Shown: positions 30,669 through 40,823, counted from the stretch's first letter. The stretch is 64,000 nucleotides of DNA from Erwinia sp. E602 (GCF_018141005.1 NZ_CP046582.1:4712001-4776000), one strand, 5' to 3'. The notes: generated by a model not told the origin, from the sequence alone. A program made the numbers and translations.

Positions 30669-31264
30669 TATTTACGATCGGCAAAAAAGGTGGGCACCAC
30701 GTGCTTATCGGTGACGTGTACGCTGTGGATCCCCAGCGCGCGCGCGGCCTCAACGTTCTCGAGGTTATCGTCGAAGAAGATCGCCTCTTCCGCAGAGACA
30801 TCCTCTTCATTCAGCAGCCGCTGGTAGATCGCCGCTTCCGGCTTACGCACACCCATATCCTGCGACTGATAGATTTTATCGGCGGCCTGTAGCACTTCCG
30901 GATACTGCGATGGCCAGAAGCTGTAGTGCAGACGGTTGGTATTGGAGAGGATCACCACCCGGTCGCCCTGCTCGCGAAGTTTATGCATGATGGCAATCAC
31001 TTCCGGACGCACGCCGACAAATACCGCCTGCCAGCCCGCCGCAAACTGCTCAAAGCTCAGCGCGATATCCAGCTGTTCAGACATTTTTTCCGCGAACAGC
31101 GCGTCGCTAATCTCACCGCGCTCATGCTGGTGGAAGCTGTCGTCCATTTTAAAATGGCTTTGCAGCGTGGCTAACGGCACCCGCCCGAGATCGCTCCAGA
31201 CCCCAAGCACCCGGTTGAAATCAATATCAACAATGACGTTACCTAAATCAAAGATATACAGCAT
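30668..31264 (-). CDS. yihX: HAD-family phosphatase YihX
   Basis: 198-residue haloacid-dehalogenase phosphatase; in E. coli YihX hydrolyses alpha-D-glucose-1-phosphate. HAD motif I is [12 protein letters not shown] (Asp nucleophile at residue 5), motif II VILSNTN, motif III with Lys (GVRKPE) and motif [12 protein letters not shown]. The ATG at 31264 is preceded by AAGGAG at 6-base spacing; an upstream ATG at 31297 would add residues absent from the family. First gene of the yihX-yihY-dtd-fabY overlapping operon. Confidence 0.95.
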   Translation of the reverse strand: MLYIFDLGNVIVDIDFNRVLGVWSDLGRVPLATLQSHFKMDDSFHQHERGEISDALFAEKMSEQLDIALSFEQFAAGWQAVFVGVRPEVIAIMHKLREQGDRVVILSNTNRLHYSFWPSQYPEVLQAADKIYQSQDMGVRKPEAAIYQRLLNEEDVSAEEAIFFDDNLENVEAARALGIHSVHVTDKHVVPTFFADRK

Positions 31265-31375
31265 GGTCGGCTCCTTTTGCTCCGGTGAGTTATTCACTCT
31301 AGCGGGAAAATGGCAGGCTGAACAGGTGAGGCGCAGGAAAAGCGGGGTGACTAGTCCTGGTATAAGTTGACACCT

Positions 31376-32215
31376 TCAGCCAGCGATCAACGCCTGATGA
31401 ACCTCATCAGGCGTTTTATATTTTAGCGCCAGATGTGGACGCTCCCCGTTGTAGATTGCTACCGACTCCGCCACCATTTTTTTTGCCTCATGCAGATCGG
31501 CCGGACGGTGCAGGAGAAATTCCGTTTTCAGTATCCCGTTGACTCTTTCTGCCAGCGCATTCTGATAACAGTCGTAACCATCGGTCATCGAACAGGTTAT
31601 TCCATATTTTTGATGCATCGCCTGATACTTTTCCGAGCAATACTGGATCCCCCTGTCTGAGTGGTGTATCAGTTTCAGTTGACCGCGCCGGTGTCGTAAG
31701 GCACAGCGAAGCGCCTCCATAACCTCTTCAGTTTTAAGGCTTTCATGGACGTGGTAGCCCATGATTTTACGTGAGCAGGCGTCGGTTATCAGACTCAGAT
31801 AAACCATGTCACCCCGGGTTGGAAGATATGTAATATCTGCAACCCAGGCCTGTTCAGGACGGCTAATTATCACCTGGTCTGGACCCTTTTTTAGCAGATT
31901 TGGATGCCTGCGGAACCGATGATGGCTGTTAGTTGTTTTGTGGTATGCACGCTTGCAGGGAACCAGCATTCGGTGTTCAGACAGCAGTGTGAACAGCCTG
32001 TCACGCCCCACTGGCGGGGCTATCTGTGCCTGGCTGTGAAGCAGGTAATGAAGTTTCCGTGTGCCTATTCGCGGCTGGCGTAGCCTGACTTTCGCCACGA
32101 AACGTATGACCTCAGCCGACTGCCTCCGGCGGGCGATATCCCGTTTGTTTTGCTGGTACCAGGACTGTCTGCTGTGCCCAAAAAACTGACAGACACGGCT
32201 GACCGTCAGCTTTTT
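31376..32215 (-). CDS. IS3-family transposase OrfB (frameshifted part)
   Basis: DDE integrase-like transposase. The catalytic Asp (WVADITYLPT), second Asp (IHHSDRGIQY) and Glu (NALAERVNGILKTEF) are present, followed by the GERPHLALKYKTPDEVH end typical of rve_3. From its first internal ATG (32098) the frame gives 240 residues, but homologous sequence (KKLTVSRVCQFFGHSRQSWYQ) continues upstream to the end of orfA, so the functional OrfAB product is probably made by -1 slippage. No stop interrupts the core. Confidence 0.9.
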   Translation of the reverse strand, partial: KKLTVSRVCQFFGHSRQSWYQQNKRDIARRRQSAEVIRFVAKVRLRQPRIGTRKLHYLLHSQAQIAPPVGRDRLFTLLSEHRMLVPCKRAYHKTTNSHHRFRRHPNLLKKGPDQVIISRPEQAWVADITYLPTRGDMVYLSLITDACSRKIMGYHVHESLKTEEVMEALRCALRHRRGQLKLIHHSDRGIQYCSEKYQAMHQKYGITCSMTDGYDCYQNALAERVNGILKTEFLLHRPADLHEAKKMVAESVAIYNGERPHLALKYKTPDEVHQALIAG

Positions 32216-32610
32216 GGCCGGAGTTTGCGCGAGGACTTCCCGGGCCGCTTTTTTACGATGCTTACCCCGTAATCATTTTTTAAAACGTTCACAACCGCTT
32301 CAAAAAACTCAGCTTTCTGGCTGACCAGTTCAAGCTGTTCTTCAAGTTCCTTGATTCTTTGTTGTGGTGTGAGAGGGGTCGGGGGCTGATTCACAGGCAG
32401 ACTCCTGGTTGAGAGATTGGGCAAAGTTGGACTCCAGTTAAGGCGTCCATGTTTGCGTAACCAGGACAGAACGGTTGAACGTCCCTGGATGCCATAGCGC
32501 TGCTGGGCTTGTTTGTAGGTCAGTTCGCCTTTCTCGACCTGCTCAACAACGGCCAGTTTAAAAGACAGAGTGTAATCTCGTTGGGTGCGTTTGAACTCAG
32601 TATTCATCAC
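32206..32610 (-). CDS. IS3-family transposase OrfA
   Basis: 134-residue helix-turn-helix protein (about residues 14-60; FKLAVVEQVEKGELTYKQAQQRYGI) with a leucine-zipper region (about 85-112; RIKELEEQLELVSQKAEFFEAVV). It supplies DNA binding for the transposase. Its end overlaps orfB at a CCAAAAAG run (about 32211-32217), where a -1 shift would enter the orfB frame. Confidence 0.92.
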   Translation of the reverse strand: MMNTEFKRTQRDYTLSFKLAVVEQVEKGELTYKQAQQRYGIQGRSTVLSWLRKHGRLNWSPTLPNLSTRSLPVNQPPTPLTPQQRIKELEEQLELVSQKAEFFEAVVNVLKNDYGVSIVKKRPGKSSRKLRPKS

Positions 32611-32663
32611 GTTCTCCGGAATTAAGTCGGAAACGTGTCAACGCTATTCAGGACGGGTCAGGG

Positions 32664-32694
32664 CGAAAAAAAAGGCCGGAGATTATCCGGCCTT
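32664..32694 (-). terminator. bipA terminator
   Basis: On the minus strand AAGGCCGGA-TAATC-TCCGGCCTT with a following run of eight T: a strong intrinsic terminator about 25 bases after the bipA stop. The IS right end lies just beyond it. Confidence 0.9.
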
Positions 32695-32720
32695 ATCGAC
32701 GTTGTTACCCGGGAAAGAAC

Positions 32721-34541
32721 TTACTCTTTCGGGCCGCGGCCAGCGCGTTTACGGTCGTTTTCAGTCAGGTGACGTTTACGGATACGTACGGAAGCCGGGG
32801 TCACTTCTACCAGTTCGTCATCATCGATGAACTCAAGCGCCTGCTCGAGGGTCATCTTCTGTGGCGGAACCAGGGTGGTGGCTTCGTCAGTACCGGACGC
32901 ACGCATGTTGGTCAGCTTCTTACCGGTCAGGCAGTTCACGGTCAGGTCGTTAGAACGTGAGTGAATACCGATGATCTGGCCTTCATACACTTCCGCACCG
33001 TGGCCGAGGAACAGCTTACCGCGATCCTGCAGGCTGAACAGGGCGAACGCAACCGCTTTACCCTGGCCGTTAGAGATCAGCACGCCGTTCTGGCGCTGGC
33101 CCACTTCGCCCGGACGCACGTCGTCGTAGTGGCTGAAGGTGGAGTACAGCAGGCCGGTACCGGAAGTCATGGTCATGAATTCGTTACGGAAGCCGATCAG
33201 GCCACGGCTTGGGATTTCGTAGTCGAGACGTACGCGGCCCTTGCCATCCGGATCCATGTTTTTCATGTCGCCTTTACGCTCGCCCATCGCCTGCATCACA
33301 GAACCCTGATGCTGTTCTTCGATGTCGAGGGTCACGTTTTCGAACGGCTCCTGCTTGCGGCCTTCGTGCTCACGGAAGATAACTTTCGGACGGGATACCG
33401 CCAGCTCGAAACCTTCACGACGCATGTTTTCGATCAGAACTGACAGGTGAAGTTCACCACGACCTGACACGCGGAAGGCGTCAGCATCCGGGGTTTCTTC
33501 AACACGCAGTGCCACGTTGTGCACCAGCTCTTTGTTCAGACGGTCGAGGATCTGACGTGAAGTCACGTACTTACCTTCTTTACCACAGAACGGAGAGGTG
33601 TTAACGCAGAAGAACATGGTTACGGTTGGTTCATCAACGCTCAGGGCCGGCAGCGCTTCCACGTTCTGCGTGTCGCAGATGGTGTCAGAGATGTTCAGCT
33701 CACCCAGACCGGTGATGGCGATGATGTCGCCCGCTTCCGCTTCGCTCGCTTCGATACGCTCCAGGCCCATATGGGTCAGAACTTTACCGACTTTCGCGTT
33801 GCGGGTTTTGCCTTCGCTGTTGATCACGGTGATCTGCTGGTTAGGCTTCACTTTACCGCGCTTGATACGGCCGATACCGATCACGCCCAGGTAGTTGTTG
33901 TAGTCCAGCTGGGAGATTTGCATCTGCAGCGGCGCTTCCAGCTCAACCTGTGGTGGAGAAACGTGTTTCACGATCGCTTCGTACAGCGGAGTCATGTCTT
34001 CCGCCATATCTTCATGATCCAGGCCGGCGATGCCGTTCAGGGCAGAAGCATAGATGATCGGGAAGTCGAGCTGTTCGTCGGTCGCGTCCAGGTTCACGAA
34101 CAGGTCGAAGACCTGGTCAACAACCCAGTCAGGACGCGCGCCAGGGCGGTCAACTTTGTTAATTACCACGATCGGCTTCAGACCATTAGCAAATGCTTTT
34201 TTGGTCACGAAGCGGGTTTGCGGCATCGGGCCATCCATTGCATCCACAACCAGCAGCACCGAGTCGACCATAGACATCACACGCTCTACCTCACCGCCGA
34301 AGTCGGCGTGTCCTGGGGTATCAACGATGTTGATGCGGTAGTCGTTCCATTTAATGGCGGTGTTTTTTGCGAGGATGGTAATCCCACGCTCTTTCTCCAA
34401 ATCGTTGGAGTCCATTACGCGTTCGGTTGCTTCGGTGCGGGCGTCAAAGGTCCCGGACTGCTGCAGCAACTTATCAACCAGGGTAGTTTTACCGTGGTCA
34501 ACGTGGGCAATAATGGCGATGTTACGCAAATTTTCGATCAC
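32721..34541 (-). CDS. bipA: Translational GTPase BipA/TypA
   Basis: Ribosome-binding GTPase of 606 residues, one fewer than E. coli, involved in ribosome assembly at low temperature and stress. G1 is AHVDHGKTT (residues 12-20), G3 [10 protein letters not shown]4 NKVD ([10 protein letters not shown]). Domains II, III and V plus the BipA-specific C-terminal domain ([18 protein letters not shown], ending GRGPKE) are all present. It is divergent from glnA, sharing a 434-bp intergenic region. Confidence 0.97.
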   Translation of the reverse strand: MIENLRNIAIIAHVDHGKTTLVDKLLQQSGTFDARTEATERVMDSNDLEKERGITILAKNTAIKWNDYRINIVDTPGHADFGGEVERVMSMVDSVLLVVDAMDGPMPQTRFVTKKAFANGLKPIVVINKVDRPGARPDWVVDQVFDLFVNLDATDEQLDFPIIYASALNGIAGLDHEDMAEDMTPLYEAIVKHVSPPQVELEAPLQMQISQLDYNNYLGVIGIGRIKRGKVKPNQQITVINSEGKTRNAKVGKVLTHMGLERIEASEAEAGDIIAITGLGELNISDTICDTQNVEALPALSVDEPTVTMFFCVNTSPFCGKEGKYVTSRQILDRLNKELVHNVALRVEETPDADAFRVSGRGELHLSVLIENMRREGFELAVSRPKVIFREHEGRKQEPFENVTLDIEEQHQGSVMQAMGERKGDMKNMDPDGKGRVRLDYEIPSRGLIGFRNEFMTMTSGTGLLYSTFSHYDDVRPGEVGQRQNGVLISNGQGKAVAFALFSLQDRGKLFLGHGAEVYEGQIIGIHSRSNDLTVNCLTGKKLTNMRASGTDEATTLVPPQKMTLEQALEFIDDDELVEVTPASVRIRKRHLTENDRKRAGRGPKE

Positions 34542-34659
34542 AGCTTTGCCTCAGGCATTTAGAAATAGCGCGCTATTGTACACGGATTAATCGAAGGACT
34601 GAACAGGATCACAAATTTCATCTAAAGATAACTGTCCGGATTGCTTTTGCAGCCATTTT

Positions 34660-34678
34660 CAGTGCAAACATTGCACTG
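34660..34678. promoter_or_regulatory. Unassigned 19-bp palindrome in the bipA-glnA intergenic region
   Basis: CAGTGCAA-ACA-TTGCACTG, a perfect 8-bp inverted repeat. It lies just upstream of the two NtrC sites and is not itself a match to the NtrC consensus. It could be an operator for bipA or an additional glnA element; no protein is assigned. Confidence 0.45.
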
Positions 34679-34689
34679 AGTCGAAAAAT

Positions 34690-34706
34690 TGCACCAAAAC
34701 AGTGCC
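34690..34706 (+). promoter_or_regulatory. NtrC enhancer site 1 of glnA
   Basis: TGCACCAAAACAGTGCC matches the NtrC palindrome GCACC-N5-GGTGC with one base off in the right half. With the next site it would form the upstream enhancer for sigma-54 activation of glnA. Confidence 0.75.
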
Positions 34707-34721
34707 CATTTATCACTCAAT

Positions 34722-34738
34722 GGCACCAAAATGGTGCG
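34722..34738 (+). promoter_or_regulatory. NtrC enhancer site 2 of glnA
   Basis: GGCACCAAAATGGTGCG is an exact fit to GCACC-N5-GGTGC. Its centre is 32 bp (three helical turns) from site 1, the spacing expected for cooperative NtrC dimers. Confidence 0.85.
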
Positions 34739-34811
34739 CGATTTCCATCGTGGTGCAGTCCTCGTCTTACGAGAGGGCGCATCATAGCGCTTTTTAGGCG
34801 TAATTAGAAAG

Positions 34812-34828
34812 TTGGCATAGATTTCGCT
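34812..34828 (+). promoter_or_regulatory. Sigma-54 promoter of glnA (glnAp2)
   Basis: TTGGCAT-AGATT-TCGCT carries the -24 GG and -12 GC with the required 10-bp gap, and is almost the E. coli glnAp2 sequence. It lies about 150 bp before the glnA start and downstream of the NtrC sites. Confidence 0.9.
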
Positions 34829-34975
34829 TTAGTTCATACAAGCGAAAAATGCCAGTTTCCACAACGGTTGATAGCTTGTCAGAGATCTTTATTATCGGAG
34901 TCAGCGCGGTCATGAGCCATGCGCACCCGTGAAGGTCTCTAAACACGACGACAACAAAATCCAGGAGAGTTAAGT

Positions 34976-36385
34976 ATGTCCGCTGAACACGTTCTGTCGA
35001 TGATGAATGAGCACGAAGTCAAATTTGTTGACCTGCGTTTTACCGATACTAAAGGTAAAGAGCAGCACGTTACCATTCCTGCACATCAGGTTAACGCTGA
35101 CTTCTTCGAAGAAGGCAAAATGTTTGACGGTTCTTCTATTGGTGGCTGGAAAGGCATCAATGAATCCGACATGGTTCTGTGGCCAGACGCGACCACAGCA
35201 ATGATCGACCCGTTCTTTGCGGACACTACCCTGATCATCCGTTGTGACATTCTTGAGCCAGGCACGCTGCAGGGCTACGACCGTGACCCACGTTCCATCT
35301 CCAAGCGTGCAGAGGACTTCCTGCGCTCTTCCGGCATCGCAGACACCGTTCTGTTCGGACCTGAGCCAGAGTTCTTCCTGTTCGACGACATCCGTTTCGG
35401 CAGCAGCACCTCCGGTTCTCACGTGGCTATCGACGATATCGAAGCCTGCTGGAACACCGGTAAAGAGTACGAAGGCGGCAACAAAGGCCACCGTCCGGGT
35501 CTGAAAGGCGGCTACTTCCCGGTACCACCGGTCGACTCTTCACAGGACATCCGTTCTGCTATGTGTCTGACCATGGAGCAGATGGGCCTGGTGGTTGAAG
35601 CTCACCACCACGAAGTGGCAACCGCAGGTCAGAACGAAGTGGCCACCCGCTTCAATACCATGACCAAAAAAGCCGACGAAATTCAGATCTACAAATACGT
35701 TGTCCACAACGTAGCGCACGCCTACGGCAAAACTGCGACCTTTATGCCAAAACCAATGTTTGGTGATAACGGTTCCGGTATGCACTGCCATATGTCTCTG
35801 TCTAAAGGCGGCACCAACCTGTTCTCTGGCGACAAATACGGCGGCCTGTCTGAAATGGCGCTGCATTACATCGGCGGTGTTATCAAGCACGCTAAAGCGA
35901 TCAACGCCCTGGCTAACCCGACCACCAACTCATACAAGCGTCTGGTCCCAGGCTACGAAGCTCCGGTAATGCTGGCTTACTCAGCCCGTAACCGTTCTGC
36001 TTCTATCCGTATCCCGGTGGTTTCCAACCCGAAAGCGGTGCGCATCGAAGCACGCTTCCCGGATCCAGCGGCTAACCCGTACCTGTGCTTCGCGGCACTG
36101 CTGATGGCAGGCCTGGACGGCATCATCAACAAGATCCACCCTGGCGATGCGATGGACAAAAACCTGTACGACCTGCCGCCGGAAGAAGAAGCTGAGATTC
36201 CAAAAGTGGCCGGTTCTCTGGACGAAGCGCTGGCTGCACTGAACGAAGACCGCGAGTTCCTGACCCGTGGTGGCGTGTTCACTGATGACACCATCGATGC
36301 CTACATCGCACTGCGTCAGGAAGAGATGGACCGCGTGCGTATGACTCCGCACCCGGTTGAGTTCGAACTGTACTACAGCGTTTAA
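34976..36385 (+). CDS. glnA: Glutamine synthetase (type I)
   Basis: Condenses glutamate and ammonia with ATP; dodecameric cytoplasmic enzyme. 469 residues, same as E. coli. Conserved glutamine synthetase motifs include [17 protein letters not shown], the ATP-binding [16 protein letters not shown], glutamate site [17 protein letters not shown], and adenylylation tyrosine in [10 protein letters not shown] (about residue 398). It starts after AGGAGAG. NtrC sites and a sigma-54 promoter upstream imply nitrogen-limitation control. The glnL and glnG genes follow after a terminator that only partly separates them, as in E. coli. Confidence 0.98.
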   Translation: MSAEHVLSMMNEHEVKFVDLRFTDTKGKEQHVTIPAHQVNADFFEEGKMFDGSSIGGWKGINESDMVLWPDATTAMIDPFFADTTLIIRCDILEPGTLQGYDRDPRSISKRAEDFLRSSGIADTVLFGPEPEFFLFDDIRFGSSTSGSHVAIDDIEACWNTGKEYEGGNKGHRPGLKGGYFPVPPVDSSQDIRSAMCLTMEQMGLVVEAHHHEVATAGQNEVATRFNTMTKKADEIQIYKYVVHNVAHAYGKTATFMPKPMFGDNGSGMHCHMSLSKGGTNLFSGDKYGGLSEMALHYIGGVIKHAKAINALANPTTNSYKRLVPGYEAPVMLAYSARNRSASIRIPVVSNPKAVRIEARFPDPAANPYLCFAALLMAGLDGIINKIHPGDAMDKNLYDLPPEEEAEIPKVAGSLDEALAALNEDREFLTRGGVFTDDTIDAYIALRQEEMDRVRMTPHPVEFELYYSV

Positions 36386-36471
36386 TTTTACGTAGTTCAC
36401 CCGGTGACGTTGCGACAGTGGTTGACCTGCCGCCGCAACGGAGCCCGGGATTTTGTTGCCGTGGAAACTTC

Positions 36472-36497
36472 AGCCCATCTCCGGATGGGCTTTTTTC
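36472..36497 (+). terminator. glnA terminator
   Basis: GCCCATC-TCCG-GATGGGC followed by six T. It lies 90 bp after glnA and before the glnL promoter, expected to reduce read-through into glnLG. Confidence 0.88.
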
Positions 36498-36541
36498 TCC
36501 GCCCGGCGTCGTCAAACGCGACGAAAAACGGGCTGTGAGAC

Positions 36542-36563
36542 TATAATGCACCAACATGGTGCA
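36542..36563 (+). promoter_or_regulatory. glnL promoter with overlapping NtrC operator
   Basis: A TATAAT -10 (36542-36547) is immediately followed by TGCACCAACATGGTGCA (36547-36563), a perfect NtrC palindrome. As in E. coli glnLp, NtrC bound here would repress the sigma-70 promoter of glnLG. No clear -35 was assigned. Confidence 0.82.
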
Positions 36564-36588
36564 AATAATTCACGCAGGAGAACGCTGT

Positions 36589-37638
36589 ATGGCAGCTGGC
36601 ACGCAGCCCGATGCTGGGCAGATTCTCAATTCTCTGATCAACAGTATTTTACTGGTTGATAGCGATCTGGCGGTTCATTACGCCAATCCCGCCGCTCAGC
36701 AGTTGCTGGCGCAAAGTTCCCGTAAGCTGTACGGCACGCCGCTGCCGGAGCTGATGGGCTATTTTTCCCTGAATATTGCGGTAATGCTTGAGAACCTGGA
36801 TGCAGGTCAGGGCTTTACCGACAGTGAAGTAACGCTGGTGGTCGACAGTCGGGCACACATTATGTCGCTGACCGCCCAGCGCCAGCAGGATGGATTGATC
36901 CTGCTGGAGATGGCGCCGATGGACAACCAGCGCCGTCTCAGCCAGGAGCAGCTGCAACACGCTCAGCAGGTGGCCGCGCGCGATCTGGTTCGCGGGCTGG
37001 CCCATGAGATCAAAAACCCGCTCGGTGGCCTGCGCGGGGCCGCACAGCTGCTGGCGAAAGCGCTGCCCGATCCATCGTTAACCGAATACACCAAAGTGAT
37101 CATTGAGCAGGCCGATCGCCTGCGCAACCTGGTGGACCGGCTGCTGGGCCCGCAACAACCCGGCATGCACGTCACCCAGAGCATTCACCAGGTCGCCGAA
37201 CGGGTGGTCAATCTGGTGTCGATGGAGCTGCCGGACAACGTGTCGCTGGTACGTGACTACGATCCGAGCCTGCCCGAACTGCCCCACGATCCGGACCAGA
37301 TCGAGCAGGTGCTGCTGAACGTGGTGCGTAACGCGCTGCAGGCGTTAGGCGACGCCGGCGGCACCATCACCCTGCGCACCCGTACCGCCTTTCAGCTGAC
37401 GCTGCACGGTACCCGCTACCGCCTGGTGGCGCGTATTGATGTTGAAGATGATGGCCCGGGTATTCCTGCGCAGCTGCAGGACACGCTGTTTTACCCGATG
37501 GTCAGCGGCCGCGAAGGCGGCACCGGGCTGGGTTTATCTATTGCCCGCAGCCTGATTGACCAGCACTCCGGCAAGATCGAATTTAAGAGCTGGCCGGGCC
37601 ACACTGAATTTTCTGTTTACTTGCCTATTCGCCAGTGA
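36589..37638 (+). CDS. glnL: Nitrogen sensor kinase NtrB
   Basis: 349-residue cytoplasmic histidine kinase/phosphatase controlled by PII. PAS domain (about 10-110), H-box with His139 ([14 protein letters not shown]), N-box ([10 protein letters not shown]) and G-boxes ([21 protein letters not shown]). It phosphorylates NtrC under nitrogen limitation. The ATG at 36589 gives [13 protein letters not shown], matching the E. coli start; an upstream in-frame ATG within the operator is rejected. Confidence 0.97.
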   Translation: MAAGTQPDAGQILNSLINSILLVDSDLAVHYANPAAQQLLAQSSRKLYGTPLPELMGYFSLNIAVMLENLDAGQGFTDSEVTLVVDSRAHIMSLTAQRQQDGLILLEMAPMDNQRRLSQEQLQHAQQVAARDLVRGLAHEIKNPLGGLRGAAQLLAKALPDPSLTEYTKVIIEQADRLRNLVDRLLGPQQPGMHVTQSIHQVAERVVNLVSMELPDNVSLVRDYDPSLPELPHDPDQIEQVLLNVVRNALQALGDAGGTITLRTRTAFQLTLHGTRYRLVARIDVEDDGPGIPAQLQDTLFYPMVSGREGGTGLGLSIARSLIDQHSGKIEFKSWPGHTEFSVYLPIRQ

Positions 37639-37645
37639 GGTTTCT

Positions 37646-39055
37646 ATGCAACGAGGGATAGTCTGGGTCGTCGATGACGATAGCTCCATCCGCTGGGTGC
37701 TTGAACGTGCGCTCACTGGAGCCGGTTTAAGCTGTACCACCTTTGACAGCGCCAGCGAGGTGCTTGATGCCCTCGCCAGTAAAACCCCGGACGTTTTGTT
37801 ATCAGACATTCGTATGCCGGGGATGGACGGGCTGGCGCTGCTGAAGCAGATCAAACAGCGCCACCCGATGCTGCCGGTGATTATTATGACCGCCCACTCC
37901 GATCTGGAGGCCGCGGTCAGCGCCTACCAGCAGGGGGCGTTTGATTACCTGCCCAAGCCGTTTGATATTGATGAAGCGGTGGCGCTGGTCGAGCGCGCCA
38001 TCAGCCATTATCAGGAGCAGCAGCAGCCGCGTAACCAGCCGGTCAGCGGCCCGACCGCCGATATCATCGGTGAAGCTCCGGCGATGCAGGACGTATTTCG
38101 CATTATCGGCCGCCTGTCACGTTCGTCGATCAGCGTGCTGATCAACGGCGAGTCAGGTACCGGTAAAGAGCTGGTGGCGCATGCCCTGCACCGCCACAGC
38201 CCGCGGGCGAAATCCCCGTTTATCGCGCTGAATATGGCGGCAATCCCGAAAGACCTGATCGAGTCCGAGTTGTTTGGTCATGAGAAAGGCGCGTTTACCG
38301 GTGCCAATCAGATCCGTCAGGGCCGCTTTGAGCAGGCCGACGGCGGCACGCTGTTCCTTGATGAGATCGGTGATATGCCGCTGGACGTGCAGACGCGCCT
38401 GCTGCGCGTGCTGGCCGACGGGCAGTTCTACCGGGTGGGTGGCTACGCGGCGGTGAAAGTGGACGTGCGCATTATTGCCGCCACCCACCAGAACCTGGAG
38501 CTGCGCGTGCAGGAGGGCAAGTTCCGTGAGGATCTGTTCCACCGCCTGAACGTGATCCGCGTACATCTGCCGCCGCTGCGCGAGCGCCGTGAGGATATTC
38601 CACGGCTGGCGCGCTACTTCCTGCAGGTGGCAGCACGGGAGCTGGGCGTGGAGGCGAAAATTCTGCACCCGGAGACCGAAACCGCGCTGACCCGCCTGCA
38701 CTGGTCCGGCAACGTGCGCCAGCTGGAGAATACCTGCCGCTGGCTGACGGTGATGGCCGCCGGTCAGGAGGTGCTGATTCAGGACCTGCCGCCGGAGCTG
38801 TTTGAAACCGCCACGCCGGACAGCCCGACGCAGTCGCTGCCGGACAGCTGGGCCACGCTGCTGGCGCAGTGGGCCGACCGCGCGCTGCGTTCCGGTCATC
38901 AAAACCTGCTTTCCGAAGCACAGCCGGAGATGGAACGCACGCTGCTGACCACCGCCCTGCGCCACACCCAGGGGCACAAGCAGGAAGCGGCTCGGCTGCT
39001 GGGCTGGGGGCGGAATACGCTGACCCGTAAGCTGAAAGAGCTGGGGATGGAGTAA
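37646..39055 (+). CDS. glnG: Nitrogen regulator NtrC
   Basis: Sigma-54-dependent activator, 469 residues as in E. coli. Receiver with phospho-acceptor Asp54 (LLSDIRMPG), AAA+ domain with Walker [15 protein letters not shown] loop that contacts sigma-54, Walker [12 protein letters not shown], and C-terminal Fis-like helix-turn-helix ([23 protein letters not shown]). It starts 7 bp after glnL. The start at 37646 gives [12 protein letters not shown]; upstream in-frame codons lie inside glnL. Confidence 0.97.
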   Translation: MQRGIVWVVDDDSSIRWVLERALTGAGLSCTTFDSASEVLDALASKTPDVLLSDIRMPGMDGLALLKQIKQRHPMLPVIIMTAHSDLEAAVSAYQQGAFDYLPKPFDIDEAVALVERAISHYQEQQQPRNQPVSGPTADIIGEAPAMQDVFRIIGRLSRSSISVLINGESGTGKELVAHALHRHSPRAKSPFIALNMAAIPKDLIESELFGHEKGAFTGANQIRQGRFEQADGGTLFLDEIGDMPLDVQTRLLRVLADGQFYRVGGYAAVKVDVRIIAATHQNLELRVQEGKFREDLFHRLNVIRVHLPPLRERREDIPRLARYFLQVAARELGVEAKILHPETETALTRLHWSGNVRQLENTCRWLTVMAAGQEVLIQDLPPELFETATPDSPTQSLPDSWATLLAQWADRALRSGHQNLLSEAQPEMERTLLTTALRHTQGHKQEAARLLGWGRNTLTRKLKELGME

Positions 39056-39138
39056 GCCACGGCGGCAAACCGGGGATAAGCCGGCGACTGAAGAGGTGGA
39101 GAAACGCGCCGCTGGATCAGAGAAGCCGTGAGAGAGGC

Positions 39139-39165
39139 GGGACGCGCAGGCGCCCGTCTTTTTTT
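39139..39165 (+). terminator. Likely glnG terminator
   Basis: GACGCGCAGGCGCCCGTC followed by seven T forms an imperfect stem about 85 bp after glnG, just before the convergent hemN stop. Confidence 0.6.
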
Positions 39166-39166
39166 G

Positions 39167-40540
39167 TCAGATCACCCGCGAAAATCGCGTCTCTGCGGCG
39201 TTCTGCCGCAGGTAACTGTCAAAGCACATGCAGACATGACGAACCAGCATGCGGCCCTTAGCGGTCACCTGTAGCCCCTCTGCGTGCTGCTCCACCAGCC
39301 CGTCAGCCACCAGCGGAGCCAGCTGCCGTAGCTCGTCGGCAAAATAGCGCCGGAAATCGATGCCATACCCGGCTTCAATCGCGTTGAACGACAGTGAGAA
39401 ATTGCAGATCAGGCTTTTGATCACCTCACCGCGCAGGCGGTCGTCATCGCTCAGCTGCAGCCCGCGCCACAGCGCGCTGTGCCCGGCGTGGATCTGCCCG
39501 TAATACGCCTTCAACTCTTTATGATTCTGCGCATAGCTGTCGCCGAGGTAGCTGATCGCCGACACGCCCATTCCCAGCAGGTCGCTGCCGGCGTGCGTGG
39601 TATAGCCCTGGAAATTACGGTGCAGCTGGCCGCTGCGCTGGGCGAGCGCCAGCTCATCGTCGTGGCGGGCAAAATGGTCCATGCCGATAAACTGATAGCC
39701 CTGCGCGGTCAGCGTGCTGATAGTGTGCTGCAGGATCTCCAGCTTCTGCTGTGCTCCCGGCAGGTCCCGTTCGTGAATTTTACGCTGGGCGGCAAACAGG
39801 CTGGGCATGTGCGCGTAGCTGAACACGCTGAGGCGATCGGGGTTAAGCGCCACCACCTTTTCGAGAGTGAAGGCGAAGCTCTGCGGGGTCTGTGCCGGCA
39901 GGCCGTAGATCAGGTCGATGCTGGTGGAGGCGAAGCCCAGCTGACGCGCGCGCGCCACCAGCGCAAAGATAAACGCCTCATCCTGTACCCGGTTAACCTT
40001 CTCCTGCACCTGCTTGTTAAAATCCTGCACCCCCATACTCAGCCGGTTAAAGCCTTCGGCGCGCAGGTGGTCCAGCATATCGAGTGCTATCTCGCGCGGG
40101 TCAATCTCAATCGAGATCTCCGCGTCGGCGTTGATGATGAAGTGCTGACGCAGGCAGTGCATCAGCCGGCTAATCTGCGCCGGGTTAAGGAAGGTCGGCG
40201 TGCCGCCGCCCCAGTGGATCTGGCTGACCTGCCGCCGCGCGAACAGCGGAGCACGGGCGCTGATTTCACGCACCAGCGCGTCCAGGTAGCTGTCTGCCTT
40301 ATGCTGCTGGCGGGTCACCTGCTTGTTACAGCCGCAAAAGTAGCAGAGCCGGTGGCAGAACGGGATATGCAGATAGAGCGATAGCGGGCGCTCAGGGTAA
40401 CGTTGCGCGGCGAGCATAAACGCCCGGTCATCATAATCCTGACGGAACTCCAGCGCGGTGGGATAGGAGGTGTAGCGTGGGCCGGAGGTGTTGTATTTCT
40501 GGATCAGCGGGAGATCCCACTCAATGCATTGCCTGTTCAT
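39167..40540 (-). CDS. hemN: Oxygen-independent coproporphyrinogen III dehydrogenase
   Basis: Radical-SAM enzyme for anaerobic heme synthesis, 457 residues as in E. coli. The Fe-S motif is C62-x3-C66-x2-C69 with the extra Cys71 (FCHRLCYFCGCN). SAM-binding glycines (WGGGTPTFL), DIYGLP-like stretch (SIDLIYGLPAQT) and the HemN C-terminal domain (about 360-457) are present. It is preceded by only 6 bp after a 54-codon small ORF, and yihI lies further upstream, on the same strand. Confidence 0.96.
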   Translation of the reverse strand: MNRQCIEWDLPLIQKYNTSGPRYTSYPTALEFRQDYDDRAFMLAAQRYPERPLSLYLHIPFCHRLCYFCGCNKQVTRQQHKADSYLDALVREISARAPLFARRQVSQIHWGGGTPTFLNPAQISRLMHCLRQHFIINADAEISIEIDPREIALDMLDHLRAEGFNRLSMGVQDFNKQVQEKVNRVQDEAFIFALVARARQLGFASTSIDLIYGLPAQTPQSFAFTLEKVVALNPDRLSVFSYAHMPSLFAAQRKIHERDLPGAQQKLEILQHTISTLTAQGYQFIGMDHFARHDDELALAQRSGQLHRNFQGYTTHAGSDLLGMGVSAISYLGDSYAQNHKELKAYYGQIHAGHSALWRGLQLSDDDRLRGEVIKSLICNFSLSFNAIEAGYGIDFRRYFADELRQLAPLVADGLVEQHAEGLQVTAKGRMLVRHVCMCFDSYLRQNAAETRFSRVI

Positions 40541-40546
40541 GGTGAC

Positions 40547-40711
40547 TCACCGTTTTCGCCCCGGATGCGGTCGCCGGACAGCGGGGGGCTGCCGGCTAAC
40601 CAGCCTGCGGCGCAAACGGGCTTTTTTGTGCGCCAGCCGCTGTAGTTTAAACAACAGCCACCCCAGCCAGCTCAGCAGAATTAACGCAATAATTGATCCA
40701 GGCCAAATCAT
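40547..40711 (-). CDS. Candidate 54-residue single-pass membrane protein upstream of hemN
   Basis: An ATG-to-TGA frame on the hemN strand ending 6 bases before the hemN ATG. The product has one hydrophobic helix (about residues 3-22, WPGSIIALILLSWLGWLLF) and a very basic Arg-rich tail (positive-inside, so N-out/C-in). No good Shine-Dalgarno is seen; the sequence TCACC precedes both this ATG and that of hemN. I do not recognise it. It could be a remnant of the N-terminal helix of a DUF2489-type protein, which I recall beside yihI/hemN in other gamma-proteobacteria, but this is a guess. Confidence 0.4.
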   Translation of the reverse strand: MIWPGSIIALILLSWLGWLLFKLQRLAHKKARLRRRLVSRQPPAVRRPHPGRKR

Positions 40712-40823
40712 GGTGAGAGAATTCTGGCTGATGCGGCAGCGCAGATTGCGCTACCGCAAGGTTGACGTCGGAGAATCAGACGGAGAACCTGACGTTCTCC
40801 GGATGGGCAAGGCGCTGACGGGC

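Larger units (their letters stand above)
31348..32660 (-). mobile_element. Complete IS3-family insertion sequence, 1313 bp
   Basis: Bounded by imperfect terminal inverted repeats: left TGACTAGTCCTGGTATAAG..., right end (minus strand) TGACCCGTCCTGAATAGCG..., sharing TGAC, GTCCTG and GTTGACAC blocks and the IS3-typical 5'-TG. The trinucleotide GGG flanks both sides (31345-31347 and 32661-32663), a 3-bp target duplication. It encodes orfA and orfB in the minus direction with a -1 frameshift arrangement. It lies between yihX and the bipA terminator, where E. coli K-12 has the yihL-yihW genes. Intact ORFs and ends suggest a recent or active element. Confidence 0.93.
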
